64,000 nucleotides of DNA from Lepas anatifera (lineage: Eukaryota; Arthropoda; Thecostraca; Lepadidae), in the NCBI GenBank assembly GCA_034440635.1, contig JAOTON010002068.1, positions 1,615,001 through 1,679,000 on the forward strand, written 5' to 3'. Position numbers and translations under genes: made by a program. How positions within the stretch are numbered: the first letter of the stretch is position 1; every line of letters starts with the position of its first letter. Shown here piece by piece: positions 21,601 to 30,690 of the stretch. The notes below the pieces were generated by a model, which was given only the letters and a program-made list of their open reading frames with translations, ran no database searches and was not told the DNA's origin.

Positions 21601-24503
21601 CTTCAACCTGATGCTGACAAAAAACTTTCCACGATATGACCAAAAACTGTTCAAATTTGGGCTCCTCGTTGCCTTCCACAGTTACTGTTTATGCAAATTT
21701 CAGGTTTTCTCCCATTTTGACTGAGATAAGGAAATTTTGGGCCAAAAAGTGGGGGCCAGGCCCCCTGGCCTTCTTTTCCGACGCCTGTGTGCGGTCACAC
21801 CAGTTCAAATGCATTGCAGACCTAGTTGTGCGATGAAAACGTAGCATCGTCAGAGTTGTATGTTAAGATCATTTCACTAGATCATAGGTTACAGACCAAG
21901 GTCATAGAAACATTATCGCAGTTGTTGATCGCACAGCTTTCGGTCACATGACGTTCCCTGGCAATATGTGTATGATGTTATGTTACAGCTGAGGTTACAG
22001 AATGCTAAGTTCCAGGTCACAGGCCAAAGTCCGTGGGTCAAGTTCAAACTCATTGATTGCTTAATGGTTGCTTCTATGCAAGCTTCAACGTATGTGCGTC
22101 CATCATGGAAATATCTCACGTTGTGGTGTCGTTGGTCAATTACCTTGACCGACCTCGACCTAAATAATCCAGAAAACAATTTATATCTTCTCTATGAAAT
22201 TTGCCCGCTCAAAGTGTATTCGCGACTTTGTTTCGCACAGTAACGGCATTTCGCTAAGTGTAAGGTACGGCCTACATTTGACCTCTATGACCTCATTTGA
22301 CCTTGAGGATACTGGTCTAGGTCCATGAAATCTAGCTTAAAAAACACATTCTACAGCCCTCACAAAACCTGCAACACGCGTTTTGCTAACCCTCTTAATT
22401 GGCGAAATCTCAAGGGAGGCATTTCGGGACCCCTTCATTACGTGTTGATGCCAGGCTACCCTCCACTAAGCGTGTTAAAAACACTAGTAGATATAAAAAA
22501 CGGATGTTCTAACATATTTTAATGGAAGGAAAAAAGTTCAATCTTTAATTTGGAATATGCCATTTTGAACAAAAAGTGTACCAGCAAATTTTGAATGTGA
22601 CCTTAGGTCAAGGTCAAATCACAACTTTTTTCACAAGTGACCTAGGGTCAAACAGACTTCAGATTCAAGTTCTTCGGCGCATTTCAGACAGGAAAATATA
22701 TACTTTAAGCATATTTCATCAGTCTCTGAGGGTTTTATGATCACCTAAAAAATGCACTGTAAGCAGATTTTCAAAAAATGCCTGAGGCAATAACTTCTAA
22801 AGTTTTACTCCAATCGAGCTAAAACTTTCAGATTCGTCTTTAGGGCCCATGAGAACCCTATAAAATTATTTTGAAGAAACTCGAAGAGGTACCGTGTAGA
22901 TTTGCCATTTGCCTGGTCGATTGGTGCTGGAAGTGCCCCTCTCAGAGGTCACAGGTCAAAACTTGCAAAATGAACGTAAAAAGGGGCCAGGATACTTTGA
23001 TTTGGAGAATATGAAGGTATTATCAGCTTTATCTATACAAATACAGCCCAATTTGTTTTTCCTATGTATTTCCAATGGAGGGGTCACGGCCCGTACTTGA
23101 CCTTAGGTCATTGATATGAAAAATCCCGGAAAATGTTTTGTAGAACTCGGTGGGGCCATATCTGTTATACGTTTCAATCCGATATATTCACCCATTTCTT
23201 AGTTATGCCACCTTAAACATTTTTTTAGGTGAGGTCACTTGACCTGCACTGGTGACCTGACCCAAGCTTAAAATTTTTGGAAAAGTTGCAGAATCAATCA
23301 AGGATAAGGCATGCCAAGTACGGCATCGCTTCGCGCTGCCGTTTTTTTGTGCCGCCGGAAAAACCCGAGGGGGTGTTCAAACACCCCCTACCAAGCGAGG
23401 GTTAATGAGGATGTAGCTGATACTCCCGAGTAAAATCAATATGCAGGATAACGTAGATCGCTTAACTGATGTACACCAATGACCACACTTAAACAATAAG
23501 ATTGCACCCAGCCGAATGCATAAGCTCATGCTTTGCGTGCCGACACGAACCTGCGACGATTGTTGCTATGTCTTTAAACGAGGACTCTTGCTGCGCGTGC
23601 CTCTCCTTTTCAGAGACTTGCAGCTCGCCTTTCTCCAGAATGTGAAGGCAGACTTGGGTGGAATCATCTGTACCAAACGCCTTCAGCAGTTCTTCTTTCT
23701 TGGCAACTTGGCCTTTAGACACATTCAAAAACACAGTGTGAGACTGAAGGACTTCATCGATATCCTTCTCCCTGGAAAAGGTAGAAGACGGTGGCTATAG
23801 ACTGCACATTACATTAAGCCGTGCTTCAGAAACGATATTGTAGAGAAACTTTTGTCTCAGATACAGATGCTTTTGCACGGACATTTTAAGATAAAAGCTA
23901 CCGAAGTAAAATAGAGTTAGTCTGGATCCAATCAACATTCCCCCGCTGGTTTTTGCACTTGGGTGCTGAGTGGAAAATTAATATGGGAAAATATGTTTGG
24001 GGAGTGGAAATTTTTTATAAGTTTACGATAACGTGGGTCAACTAAATTTCTTTTCGAAACCTTTATTAAAATCCTAATGTAAAATTTGGGAATGTCTTTT
24101 CTCATTAAATTTCCCTTTCAACTATATTTTTGATTAGCTTGTATACACCAGGGTTATTGAATTATTTTTAAAGAGATCCAATTGAGAAGGGGATGGAAAA
24201 CTGGATGAAACAACACAGATGGAAGTGGGAAATTCAGCTTGCCGAGATGACGCTGTTCACCCAGCACCGTGGGATTTGGAACACTGGATCCAATCATTAG
24301 AACATTTATGCATATCAAATAGAAGTAATAGTTTACAATCCCTCAGACCACACCGAAATTATTTATACTTACACTTTGCTCCTCCATGATAAAACCTTGT
24401 TTTTGTAACATGCTATCTCAAACCTTTTCCCAGTCTTTTTCATGCGTACTATAGCCACATTTGTCAGGCGCATTTGATTCGTTGGAGTGAATATTTTTGA
24501 CAT
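533..24503 (-). CDS. SBDS: SBDS ribosome maturation factor, complete five-exon gene
   Basis: SBDS works with the GTPase EFL1 to remove eIF6 from late cytoplasmic pre-60S subunits. The coding sequence is the complement of 24373-24503, 23551-23771, 13870-13979, 10129-10296 and 533-661: 131+221+110+168+129 = 759 nt, or 252 residues plus TAG (human: 250). Conserved stretches appear in the expected order: IFTPTNQ and [13 protein letters not shown] (exon 1), [11 protein letters not shown] and FGTDD (exon 2), NPETKRPY (exon 3), IERAQMRLR (exon 4), ETKGKG (exon 5). By family knowledge, residues of about 1-97 form the FYSH domain, 98-172 the helical domain and 173-252 the ferredoxin-like domain. All introns are GT-AG and phases join without a break. 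Introns 2, 3 and 4 each end in a tandem array touching the downstream exon. The open frame and family motifs argue for a functional gene; no transcript evidence is available here. Confidence 0.95.
662..10069 (-). repeat. 30-bp minisatellite filling SBDS intron 4 (about 313 copies)
   Basis: The plus-strand unit is CCTGCCGGACACACGCCAGA followed by CACTGACACG. Variants are concentrated at three positions (CACG/CACA before CCTG, CGCC/AAGCC, CCAGA/CCGGA), with a GAATACACG variant confined mainly to about 6640-8100. Several units lack two bases or carry other indels, so no single frame runs through the array. A block at about 5840-6640 is nearly uniform, indicating recent homogenisation. On the minus strand each unit contains GTCCGGCAG|G, the same acceptor used for exon 5. 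No unit carries a stop in any minus frame, which explains the giant open frames. Read in phase from exon 4, units encode the decapeptide [11 protein letters not shown] regard the array as intronic. Confidence 0.95.
10129..10296 (-). CDS. SBDS: SBDS exon 4
   Basis: The acceptor is GTGTGCAG|GCTCTGG, starting [11 protein letters not shown] at the same codon as the human exon 4, then [11 protein letters not shown] and a more divergent stretch ending GQFTM|GTGAGC. Length is 168 nt against 165 in human. The first 33 nt ([11 protein letters not shown]) are reproduced about 26 times in the 69-bp array immediately upstream. The exon encodes the end of the helical domain and the start of the ferredoxin-like C-terminal domain. 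Confidence 0.93.
10297..12118 (-). repeat. 69-bp tandem array at the 3' end of SBDS intron 3 (about 26 copies)
   Basis: On the minus strand each unit comprises a candidate branch site (CTGACGTGG), a 3' splice site (GGTGGGTGTGCAG), the first 33 nt of exon 4 ([11 protein letters not shown]) and then ATCAGTGAGC, which contains a donor-like CA|GTGAGC. The period is 69 nt, with a 23-residue open frame in phase with SBDS. Single-base losses near 10988, 11117 and 11194 break the frame in a few units. The array is a serial duplication of the intron 3/exon 4 junction. Confidence 0.94.
12119..13039. other. SBDS intron 3, unannotated part
   Basis: AT-rich intronic DNA. The segment from about 12596 resembles hAT-family interiors at 45560 and 49290 (AGGCCAAGCATAGGT). 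No gene seen. Confidence 0.4.
13040..13357 (+). mobile_element. TTAA-superfamily element, family A, partial (A5)
   Basis: Right-hand part of the family also seen at 44455-45288. It has CTATGACGGCATG, GACCTCCGTGACC and the paired GC-rich end with GAAGGTGGCTCAGA between two CCCCCGTCA blocks, finishing GCGCGTGTTAA at 13357. The left half is missing or too diverged. It lies in SBDS intron 3, just before exon 3's donor side. Confidence 0.75.
13550..13638 (+). mobile_element. hAT-family right terminus (fragment)
   Basis: Ends AAGTCCCACCTCTA, the complement of the TAGAGGTGGGACTT terminus of the other hAT copies, preceded by GGTCCCGG-type subterminal repeats. The matching left end is not recognisable, so the 8-bp duplication cannot be confirmed. 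Confidence 0.65.
13870..13979 (-). CDS. SBDS: SBDS exon 3
   Basis: The acceptor is TATGTTTCAG|ACCGCTGTG, completing Asp, then [19 protein letters not shown] and [17 protein letters not shown], ending [17 protein letters not shown] is a hallmark of the SBDS central domain. The acceptor decamer TATGTTTCAG is repeated in nearly every unit of the 38-bp array that begins at the next base upstream, so the true splice site is the last of about 25 near-identical acceptors. Confidence 0.94.
13980..14918 (-). repeat. 38-bp tandem array at the 3' end of SBDS intron 2 (about 25 copies)
   Basis: The minus-strand unit has CTGACGTGGAGTCGG, TATGTTTCAG and ACCGTGTGTAGAA. TATGTTTCAG is exactly the exon 3 acceptor and ACCGTGTGTAGAA mimics the exon start ACCGCTGTGTAAA with one base lost. 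CTGAC stands about 21 nt before the AG, a standard branch-site distance, so every unit is a self-contained 3' splice site. If an upstream copy were used, the frame would read Asp-Arg-Val-stop. Confidence 0.93.
14999..17248 (+). mobile_element. TTAA-superfamily element, family A (A1), interrupted by a LINE
   Basis: Left end ACACGCGCATTGACGGGG (flanking TTAA mutated to TTCA); right end CCCCGTCAATGCGCGTGTTAA split over 17231-17248. A 1.4-kb LINE plus its duplication sits inside; without it the element is about 827 bp, the size of the intact copy at 44455. The interior holds many AGGTCA/TGACCT motifs. It lies in SBDS intron 2. No coding capacity of its own; presumed non-autonomous. Confidence 0.88.
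15178..16584 (-). mobile_element. 5'-truncated RNase H-bearing LINE (I/R1/LOA-like) with 16-bp target duplication
   Basis: The reverse strand encodes the end of a LINE ORF2. It starts within an RNase H domain ([14 protein letters not shown]), then continues in another frame with [20 protein letters not shown] (the H and GNEKAD motif), a spacer, and a CCHC-type knuckle [18 protein letters not shown], ending near GLEKFL. The 3' end is CCTAATAAAAAGCC followed by (ATTG)n. CCAATACAGGTGAAGT is present at both 15162-15177 and 16585-16600, a perfect duplication. A frameshift near 16480 makes it dead. RNase H indicates the I/Tad1/R1/LOA group rather than Jockey or CR1. Confidence 0.88.
17249..18215. 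other. Intron 2 spacer with a 52-bp tandem duplication
   Basis: No gene recognised. 17809-17912 holds two copies of a 52-bp unit beginning GTGCCAGGCTGGACGCACGC. A stretch around 17690 (GGGGCGGACACAGGAGCGCC) resembles ends of uncharacterised DNA transposons, but no partner end was found. Confidence 0.45.
19596..20530 (+). pseudogene. Broken transposase-like gene (SDG...QYKN / CDGVGG family)
   Basis: Pieces in order: [38 protein letters not shown], then after a disrupted point [37 protein letters not shown] and [21 protein letters not shown] recognise this as a family common as unnamed proteins in invertebrate genomes; the spaced acidic residues (SDG...CDG) suggest an RNase H-fold or DDE enzyme, which is inference. 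Stops (for example TGA near 20177) and frameshifts inactivate it. Its position between inverted arms inside a TTAA-bounded region makes it a candidate relic of the enzyme mobilising the TTAA elements. Confidence 0.65.
19825..19860. repeat. 36-bp perfect palindrome
   Basis: The half ATTTTCTGATAAGTCATC is followed immediately by its exact reverse complement. It interrupts the transposase-like relic between VIVIS and LSENN. Removing 26 bp restores an uninterrupted reading frame there, so it looks like a template-switch insertion. Confidence 0.9.
20531..22318. other. Intron 2 spacer with degraded DNA-transposon ends
   Basis: No gene recognised. GAATCCGCCACTGGA near 20888 is a common terminus type for old DNA transposons, but its partner end was not found. 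The remainder is AT-rich unique-looking DNA. Confidence 0.35.
23551..23771 (-). CDS. SBDS: SBDS exon 2
   Basis: The acceptor is a normal pyrimidine-rich CTTTTCCAG|G, unlike the array-embedded acceptors of exons 3-5. The exon encodes [19 protein letters not shown], then [16 protein letters not shown] and KDIATIVA, and ends GTCGCAG|GTTCGT. It spans what is exon 2 plus the start of exon 3 in human SBDS: the human intron near codon 86 is absent and an intron sits instead at codon 117, phase 1. It completes the FYSH domain and enters the central helical domain. Confidence 0.94.
23772..24372 (-). other. SBDS intron 1
   Basis: 601-bp intron, GTAAGT...CTTTTCCAG, the only SBDS intron without a tandem array and the only one with a conventional pyrimidine tract at its 3' end. 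No repeats recognised. Confidence 0.85.
24373..24503 (-). CDS. SBDS: SBDS exon 1 (start codon)
   Basis: ATG lies at 24503-24501 and opens [10 protein letters not shown], one residue longer than the vertebrate start. The exon then reads through [13 protein letters not shown] and ends in the first two bases of a Val codon, GT|GTAAGT, a strong donor. The split codon is completed by the first G of exon 2 (GTG, Val), the same phase as the human intron at this point. This exon holds the first strands of the FYSH domain. I could not find a TATA box or define the 5' UTR upstream. Confidence 0.93.
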
Positions 24504-25861
24504 TTTGCTGAAGAAAGAAATACTACTGATGATAAGAGATCTGAAAAAAACATTCTGTTAGGCTATGCGTCCACCAAAATGGACGATAAGTTGACGAGGA
24601 GTTGAGCTCTGACCGTTACCCTTACAACATGCCTACTGGGAGCTCCGGTCCCGGCCTCGCCAATATCCGCCCTTGTTTCCCGCCCAATCTTTGGCGTGCT
24701 TTTCAAAATAATAACTCAGAAAAAGAAAAAACATCGAATAAGGCTAATAAGTATGCATTATCAATATGTGTCTGTAAGGAGAAAAATCAAGATTTACGAT
24801 AAACGCTTCGAAACTCAGAATATTTTCAATTTAGTGCTGGCGACCCTGCTTTCGGAGGGGTGGACCCCTCTTTAAAGTCATATCATTTCCACATCACAGG
24901 TCCACCATCCACACAATTTGACTTTCACATTCAATTATTATCAGACACAAATTTACACATCTATCATATGAATCCACAATTTGCCATAAAAAACACTGCA
25001 AGTCGAGAAGGCGTCGCGCCATTTTGGCTTAGTGTTTACCCACAGCAGGAGCATTATATCACCAAGCCACCATGTATCAGGCCAGCCATCGGTAACAAAA
25101 CATTGCAGCTCACCACTTTTTGGAGCCTTGGTGCCTTGTGAGAAGTCTAGCTTTGTGGAGATCCAAACATCGAGAACAGTCTGGTTTTTATTTCCCTTTT
25201 AGATATTGCGCGCGCTTCCCGACTGAACAGCTGTGCTCTGACGAACTCCAGACACACGCCGAGCAACGAAGCTAATTTCCTGCGATTCAGAACAACTCAC
25301 ATTAGATAGAAAAATTAAAAAACAAAAACACATGCCCTTGCAGCGTTCCCCCTTTGCTGCCTAGGAAGAATGAGCCAACTTCAAAGAATGAGCGCTCCCC
25401 AGTCTCCTAGAGACAAAAAACTATTCAGGGAGCACTGACACCAACACTAGCCTCTCCACAGAGGGACATACTGTTGCATACCCCCTCAGGTCTGGGGGCT
25501 GGCAATGGTGAGACAGGGTGGGCGTGGTAGTGGTCGGGCAATGAAAGCACCTGGCAGTTCTAGAAATGTGAAGGGACTTTTGGTTGAGTGTGGTGGGAAA
25601 AGTGATGGTGAGCAACACAAGGATGTGGCTTCTACAACTGGAATGGAAGCCTGCCGAGGTAATTGAGGCATTATTGCTACAGCAATCAAGTTTCTTCCAC
25701 TTGATGTAGGTACTGTTGTATCACCCACTCTTCCCAGATCTGCCAGTGATGAGTTTCTCACTGACCGTCGGCAGAGGCGACCCTGGTAATACTTTGTGTG
25801 GGTTGGAAGTAAAAAATAGGCAACAAGGTGTGCAATGTGACGCTTGCATGGCATAGTATCT
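24504..25861. other. Upstream flank of SBDS
   Basis: Must contain the SBDS promoter, reading leftward. No TATA element or initiator stands out. An open stretch on the plus strand at about 25500-25665 (AMVRQGGRGSGRAMKAPG) has no family resemblance I can name and may be retroelement debris linked to the gypsy relic next to it. Confidence 0.35.
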
Positions 25862-25864
25862 GAC

Positions 25865-26173
25865 GAGAGGCAAGTTCTTCACTAAGCTCGACGCCGAGCG
25901 CGGATATTTTCGGTTAAAAATCACTGAAGAGGATGCTGACAAGACCTGCTTCTTCACGCCATGGGGCAGGTAGAGATTCCGACGCGCTGTGATGGGCCTC
26001 TGCTCATCAGGGGACGAATTCAACAGACGCGGAGAGCTGGCCCTGGCAGGGATACCAAAGACTGCAAAGGTTGTCGACGACATCCTCCTGTGCGACGAGG
26101 ACTACGCCTTTCATCTAGAGCACGTCATCACGGTGCTGAAGCGGTGCGAGAGCCACGGCATCACCCTCAACCA
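25865..26173 (+). pseudogene. Ty3/gypsy reverse transcriptase fragment
   Basis: Plus-strand translation shows the core of an LTR-retrotransposon RT: FFTKLDAERGYFRLKI, FFTPWGR, a TAG in place of the usual Tyr, then FRRAVMGL, the catalytic-box variant VVDDIL, and a helix ending GITLNQ. Most Ty3/gypsy enzymes have YVDD here. It is truncated on both sides, with no protease, RNase H, integrase or LTR nearby. Dead copy. Confidence 0.82.
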
Positions 26174-27529
26174 GTTTCCTGAAATTACTCTTTTGTAGAG
26201 TGTGGGATGTCGAAATTCAGGGAAAAAGTTGTCAAAATTAAACAAAAAAGGGGAAAAAGCAAATGTAGGATCAGAACATCTCCCAGAACAATTACACGTA
26301 CTAAAATATAACATGCACATGAAATACAAAAACAAATAACACATGACACATATTAAAATTACATGTATCAACAGAAGTTAAACCAACTTGAGAAACCCAC
26401 AAATCCAACTCCTGCCGAGTTCAGCATTATTTTGCACAATAAAATTATCAGACATATTAGGCAATACATTAATAAGCCGCAAACCTACAGTATAAATATA
26501 TACATTGGCAGACGCAGGGGGCCATTCCGGCCATGCCCCCCCAAAGCGCTGGAGGGGGCCAAACTATCTTTTGCCCCCCAAACGCCGGAGAAATTTTTGA
26601 AAAAAGGTGTTTACACTAGGTCTGTAGAGCAAAAAAATATTCGCCTGCCGAGGGGTACATGAGAGGTACATTTCAGGTAGGTTTTGGCTTTTTCTACGGA
26701 AATCTCGAGTTCCAAGACAAATTATAAATTGAGTACCGGGTTTTCCGACTTTTTTAAATTGAAGTAGCAAACGGAAAGCATATTTCTTTTCCTACAATGA
26801 ATTTTACATACACGAAGTAGAATAGTGACGATTTGTTACACATTTTTTCACATCATCATCATCATTTTTTACAAGGGCCTAGTTAGAGGGAAAATATATG
26901 ATGGATCTAAGTTAGGAGCGTAAAGGTAAAGAAAACCTTTACTAAAGCCCCCTAACCCATTTATTTTGGTCTGAATCACTCCTCTAGTCTAGGTCTAAGC
27001 AACTAGCGATACTAACTAACTGAGAATATGCAGAAATATATAATTCAGTATTAATATATATATATATATATATTAGTGTCATGCTTTTCACTCAGTATAA
27101 CTATTGTACATGGATATTAATCAGTCTATATTGATTTTTCACGGGGATCTAATATGCTTGGATAAAAATTTGTTTGATAATATTTTTGAAGCTTTCTTTA
27201 GCCAATGGGACCTCTTGCAGCAATGGTATATGGGGAACTACAATCTCATTCCAGGTTTTAGGTATGGTGACTGAGAAGGCGAACGTTGTATACAGCGTTT
27301 CTACTTGTTTTTTTTTTTAAATGTCGGTTCTGTCTGGTATGTCTATGACTCTCGTGATAATGGAAGTGCCTTGCATACACTTCAGGTGGTGTTCCGTTTA
27401 TAAAGCTGTGAAGAATTAGTAGTTTTTGTACTTTTATCATATATTGGAGCATCAAGACACACTAAATAACATTATCAAAGTTACACTTTTAAAAAAACGT
27501 AATCCTCTTCCTCCTCCTTTACCATATTT
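26174..27529. other. AT-rich spacer
   Basis: Intergenic DNA with a short (TA)n at about 27053-27073 and, at 26505-26600, a C-rich block (GGCAGACGCAGGGGGCC) typical of degraded DNA-transposon ends. No gene recognised. Confidence 0.4.
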
Positions 27530-28657
27530 TTACTCCATATAGGTTTCCAGAGCTTTTTCCACAGATACTCGCGGCCTGAGGTACCTTGCCAGCTCAGGGT
27601 CTGACATAGGGTCCCGTGAGCACTGGGAAGTCAGCTCTGATGCCGGCTCACTCTCCTTCCTCGGGGACCTACCGGCCATGTCCCTGAACATGGCGCGGTA
27701 TCTAGCCAGGCGGTTTGCCGGGGCCGAAGGTACAGTGATGTTTTTTAGTTTGGAAGGCGGATCTGCACCTTCCTTTCCAGCTAGGGTTATGGAGGTGGAG
27801 TTGCCTCGTATGACAGCTACGGAGATTCGCTGCATCAGCCATTCCGACTCGCGCTTGTCGCCCGTTTCACGGACCAGACGGTGCCCTAGTTCTCGAAGGA
27901 AGGCTGCTCCTGCCTTACCGATCGTACCACCCGTTTCAACGGCAAGGGGCACGAAGTGATATCGGTAGCTAATGCTGGCATACCGTCGAATTTTGCGGCT
28001 CTCGGCAGCGGCTGCGGCAGCCCCAGCCTCAGAGGCTGAAGTGCTCACTATGGAGGGGGCGTATGTATCAACACACGTCGCGTCCCATATTAAACATTTC
28101 CCCTCCGAGAAAGGGAAGGTAGTCAGCCCGTCTGGTCTTCTGCCGTCACCACGGTCGAGCCCTGGCGGTTCCAGCACAGATGGAGTCCCTGCACTCGTCA
28201 GCGATCGCTTGATGACGTCATTGATGGCTGCATGTCTCGGATGACGTCCAGCGCTGCGCATGCATGACAGGGCATGGTGTCCGTTTTCTTCTATGTGTGC
28301 ACCACAGCGGCAGCGGTGAGGCGCACAGACTGGAGCACCAACTCTGAGGGCGACGGCCGTCCGAAGTGTGTCCGGCTGGATGAGAGTGCCAACACTGGCC
28401 ACTGGAAAAGCGTTCAGCCATGCCCCCGAGTGTGGTTGCGCAGCCGCTCGGAGTCGCGCCCTGTCTGCATCGGATGTGCTGTCTTGGAGCAGCTTGTCTG
28501 CGATAGCCGTAGCTCCTGCTCGGTCCCACTCTCGCTGAATGTCCTGGCGAGCTTCTAGTGGTGGTGTTAGGCCTGTGAGCTGCTGCCATTCCGTGCATAG
28601 ATTCCGTGCAATCTCGAGGATACACGCTGCAGCGGGACGATGAATGAACTCAGCCAC
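27530..28657 (-). pseudogene. CCHC and restriction-like endonuclease half of the RLE retrotransposon
   Basis: 375 codons. The CCHC knuckle lies at about residues 117-135, the RPDGL...WDATCVDT endonuclease core at about 170-195, followed by a helical tail rich in Arg. The initiating Met is only a convenience; the frame is the direct continuation of the RT half. Confidence 0.83.
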
Positions 28658-30569
28658 AGGTGCAGATGCTGCGAGGGGAGGCCATGTAGGCAGGAAGAGC
28701 CAGGTCGACGGTCATTCTAATACCGAGCCCACCAAGACTTACTGGCAGCGTTGCCTGTCGCCACGCGTCACCTTCCAGCTGTACATTTGTGATTCTCTCT
28801 GTTCCTCGTCGAACTGCTTCGTCGATTTCAGCGAGAAAAGCCGGGTGGTTGTGAGCAGGAGCACTGCGTAGTAGGTATAAGAGACGAGGCGCTGACACGT
28901 AATTTTTCAGAAGGAAGAATGCTTGGTGCGCTTCACCAAGTGCCTCGAGACGTGTGATCAGTTTTTCCACCCGTTGACAGCCACGAGTGAGGTGGTTTTT
29001 GAGCTGGAATGTCCGGATAGGTGCGCCGAGCAGCTCGAGTTCCTCTGCGGAGATCTCCCGGATGTCCGGTAACACTGTACGAAGTGAATTTGTAGCCTCA
29101 TCCCTCCATGCGTGCGCATTCGTTCCTAGAGACACTACTTCGCATTTGGAAGAGTTAATGGTAAGGTTCAGTTTTTCAAGTTCATTCTTCACTCGTCGCA
29201 CACTGTTGACTACTTCCAAGTAGGGGCCTGCCAGGGTACCATCATCCAGGTACCAGATGTTTATGTCTGTATCTGCACTGCGAGTAGCTTTGTCGATGAC
29301 GAGGGAGAACATCAAGGAGCTCAGGGGATCCCCCTGCTGAATCCCTGTCTGCGACAGGATCACGTTGTCTCCCATGAACAGTGGAGCAGCCTCACTGTAC
29401 CCTTGCCAAACGAAGGGGTAGATCTTGGGCGCTCGTTCCCGGATCACTTCCAGCATGGAGTCCCTTCTGACCGTGTTGAAGGCATTGGCCACATCCAATT
29501 TGACCAGGATGCGTTTTTCTTCGGAGCCTTCCGATGTATCAACGTACTGCCTCACTGTGTGGACAGCCGCCTCACAGCCGTTCCGGGTGGCGACACCCAG
29601 TTGCACTGGCCGCAGCTCGGTACCAAGCTCTACGGAAGCGCTGGTCGCTGCGATTTTCGCAGCGATGCGTCGATAGACGTTGCCGACAGCAATGGGTCGA
29701 AGTCCACCATTCTTCTTGCGCAACGCGATGAGGCGTGCACCAAAAAAGCTCCGTATTGCAAAGCTTGGTAGCCGTCCGCTCAGAGTTAGGTTTATCAGCG
29801 CCCTCAGTGCAGTGAGAAGGCGTTGTCCCGCCTCAGCTGTCTTGTCAGACAGGAGTTCGCGCAAATGGGCCGGTCTGATGCCGTCCAAACCAGAGCTTGA
29901 AGCAGGTGGGAACGATTGAATGACGCGACGCACCTCTTCCCTGGTTGCCGAGATGTATGGGCTGTTTTCTCCGGGAGGTGATAGTTCGCGCAGATCGGGA
30001 GGCGCATCTGGATGCTTTTCCTTCAGGCTGACTACCACTTCGTTAGTTGGTGACATGAATGTGTCGTCAGATGTGAGGACGCGCAGTGCGCCCCGAACGT
30101 CGCCGTCATTCGGTTTGTAAGAGACTCGACGTGCCATAGCCGTGTTCTCATTGACTTTACCACACTGACTGCGCTTGTTAGGCTCCACCATACAGGTTGG
30201 CCTGTGGTTGTCTTTATTAACAAGGTTTTCGCGGATTTGAGCTGTCAATGACACTCTCTTCCCATTCTTAGGAGGGTCACTGACTCTGAGGGCAACATAG
30301 GCAAAGCGCATCAGTTCTAGCCAAGCCACTTCTGTTCTCTCTGTCACAGCCTTAGTTATGGTCGTGGCGAGCTGATCAGCAACAGCAATCCGTGCTCCCT
30401 TAGGAATACGGGGAAGCACTCGGCTTGTATGTCTAAGTGATGCTATTTCATCTACTACATCGCCATCATGGTGACCTTGGGAGGCATCGCTGCTCTCGGC
30501 AAAGTTGCTGCATGTTGGACACTGCCAATGGTTGAGTGAGTCGGCCTGTGATTTGGTGATGCATATCAT
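28650..30569 (-). pseudogene. RT-domain open frame of the RLE retrotransposon
   Basis: 640-codon frame with N-terminal HWQCPTC and RT motifs 0-7 as described for the element. It terminates early (SICTCG stop) because of a single-base shift; the continuing frame is at 28657-27530 (VAEFIHRPAAACILEIARN). Apart from this shift and the missing 5' end the frame is clean, so the copy is fairly young. Confidence 0.85.
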
Positions 30570-30690
30570 ATATCATGTATATCATATATATGCTATATAT
30601 GCATGTATGCATATGTATGCTATATATATGCATGTATATCATATATATGCATATCATATATCATGCTTTATCATATCATGTATCTTGAGT
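30553..30690. repeat. TATCATATA-type AT microsatellite
   Basis: Imperfect repeats of ATATATGCATATC/TATCATATATC separating two minus-strand retroelements. It marks the truncation point of both and could be the degenerate tail of the right-hand LINE. Confidence 0.75.

Larger units (their letters stand above)
18216..23405. mobile_element. Compound TTAA-flanked region (families C, D, E) around a transposase-like pseudogene
   Basis: Left boundary TTAACCGGCGCC (18216), with the family signature GAGCCACCTTCGCCCTGG and GGGGGTGTTTGAA. Right boundary ACCAAGCGAGGGTTAA (23405), with GGGGGTGTTCAAACACCCCC beside it. Between them, 18740-19354 and 22319-22950 are inverted copies of about 620 bp enclosing the relic at 19596-20530. 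Both arms also contain an older TTAA end (GCGTGTTAA, near 19191 and 22472). It could be one large foldback element or several nested ones; the sequence does not decide. It lies in SBDS intron 2. Confidence 0.6.
27530..30569 (-). mobile_element. RLE-type non-LTR retrotransposon, 5'-truncated, one frameshift
   Basis: Reading leftward: a zinc-knuckle remnant (HWQCPTC), an RT domain with LRPIAVGNVYRR, VKLDVANAFNTVRRD, GIQQGDPLSSLMFS and YLDDG (in place of YADD), then, after a one-base shift near 28650, a CCHC knuckle (CRCGAHIEENGHHALSC) and a restriction-like endonuclease signature (RRPDGL ... LIWDATCVDT). The order RT, CCHC, PD-(D/E)XK is that of the R2/R4/NeSL/CRE-type lineages, many of which are target-specific. 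The 5' end runs into an AT microsatellite; the 3' end lies near 27490-27530. No target duplication was identified. Confidence 0.88.

Noticed and set aside
23489..23734. 81-residue minus frame as an independent protein
   Set aside because: It is SBDS exon 2 with intron read-through at its end.
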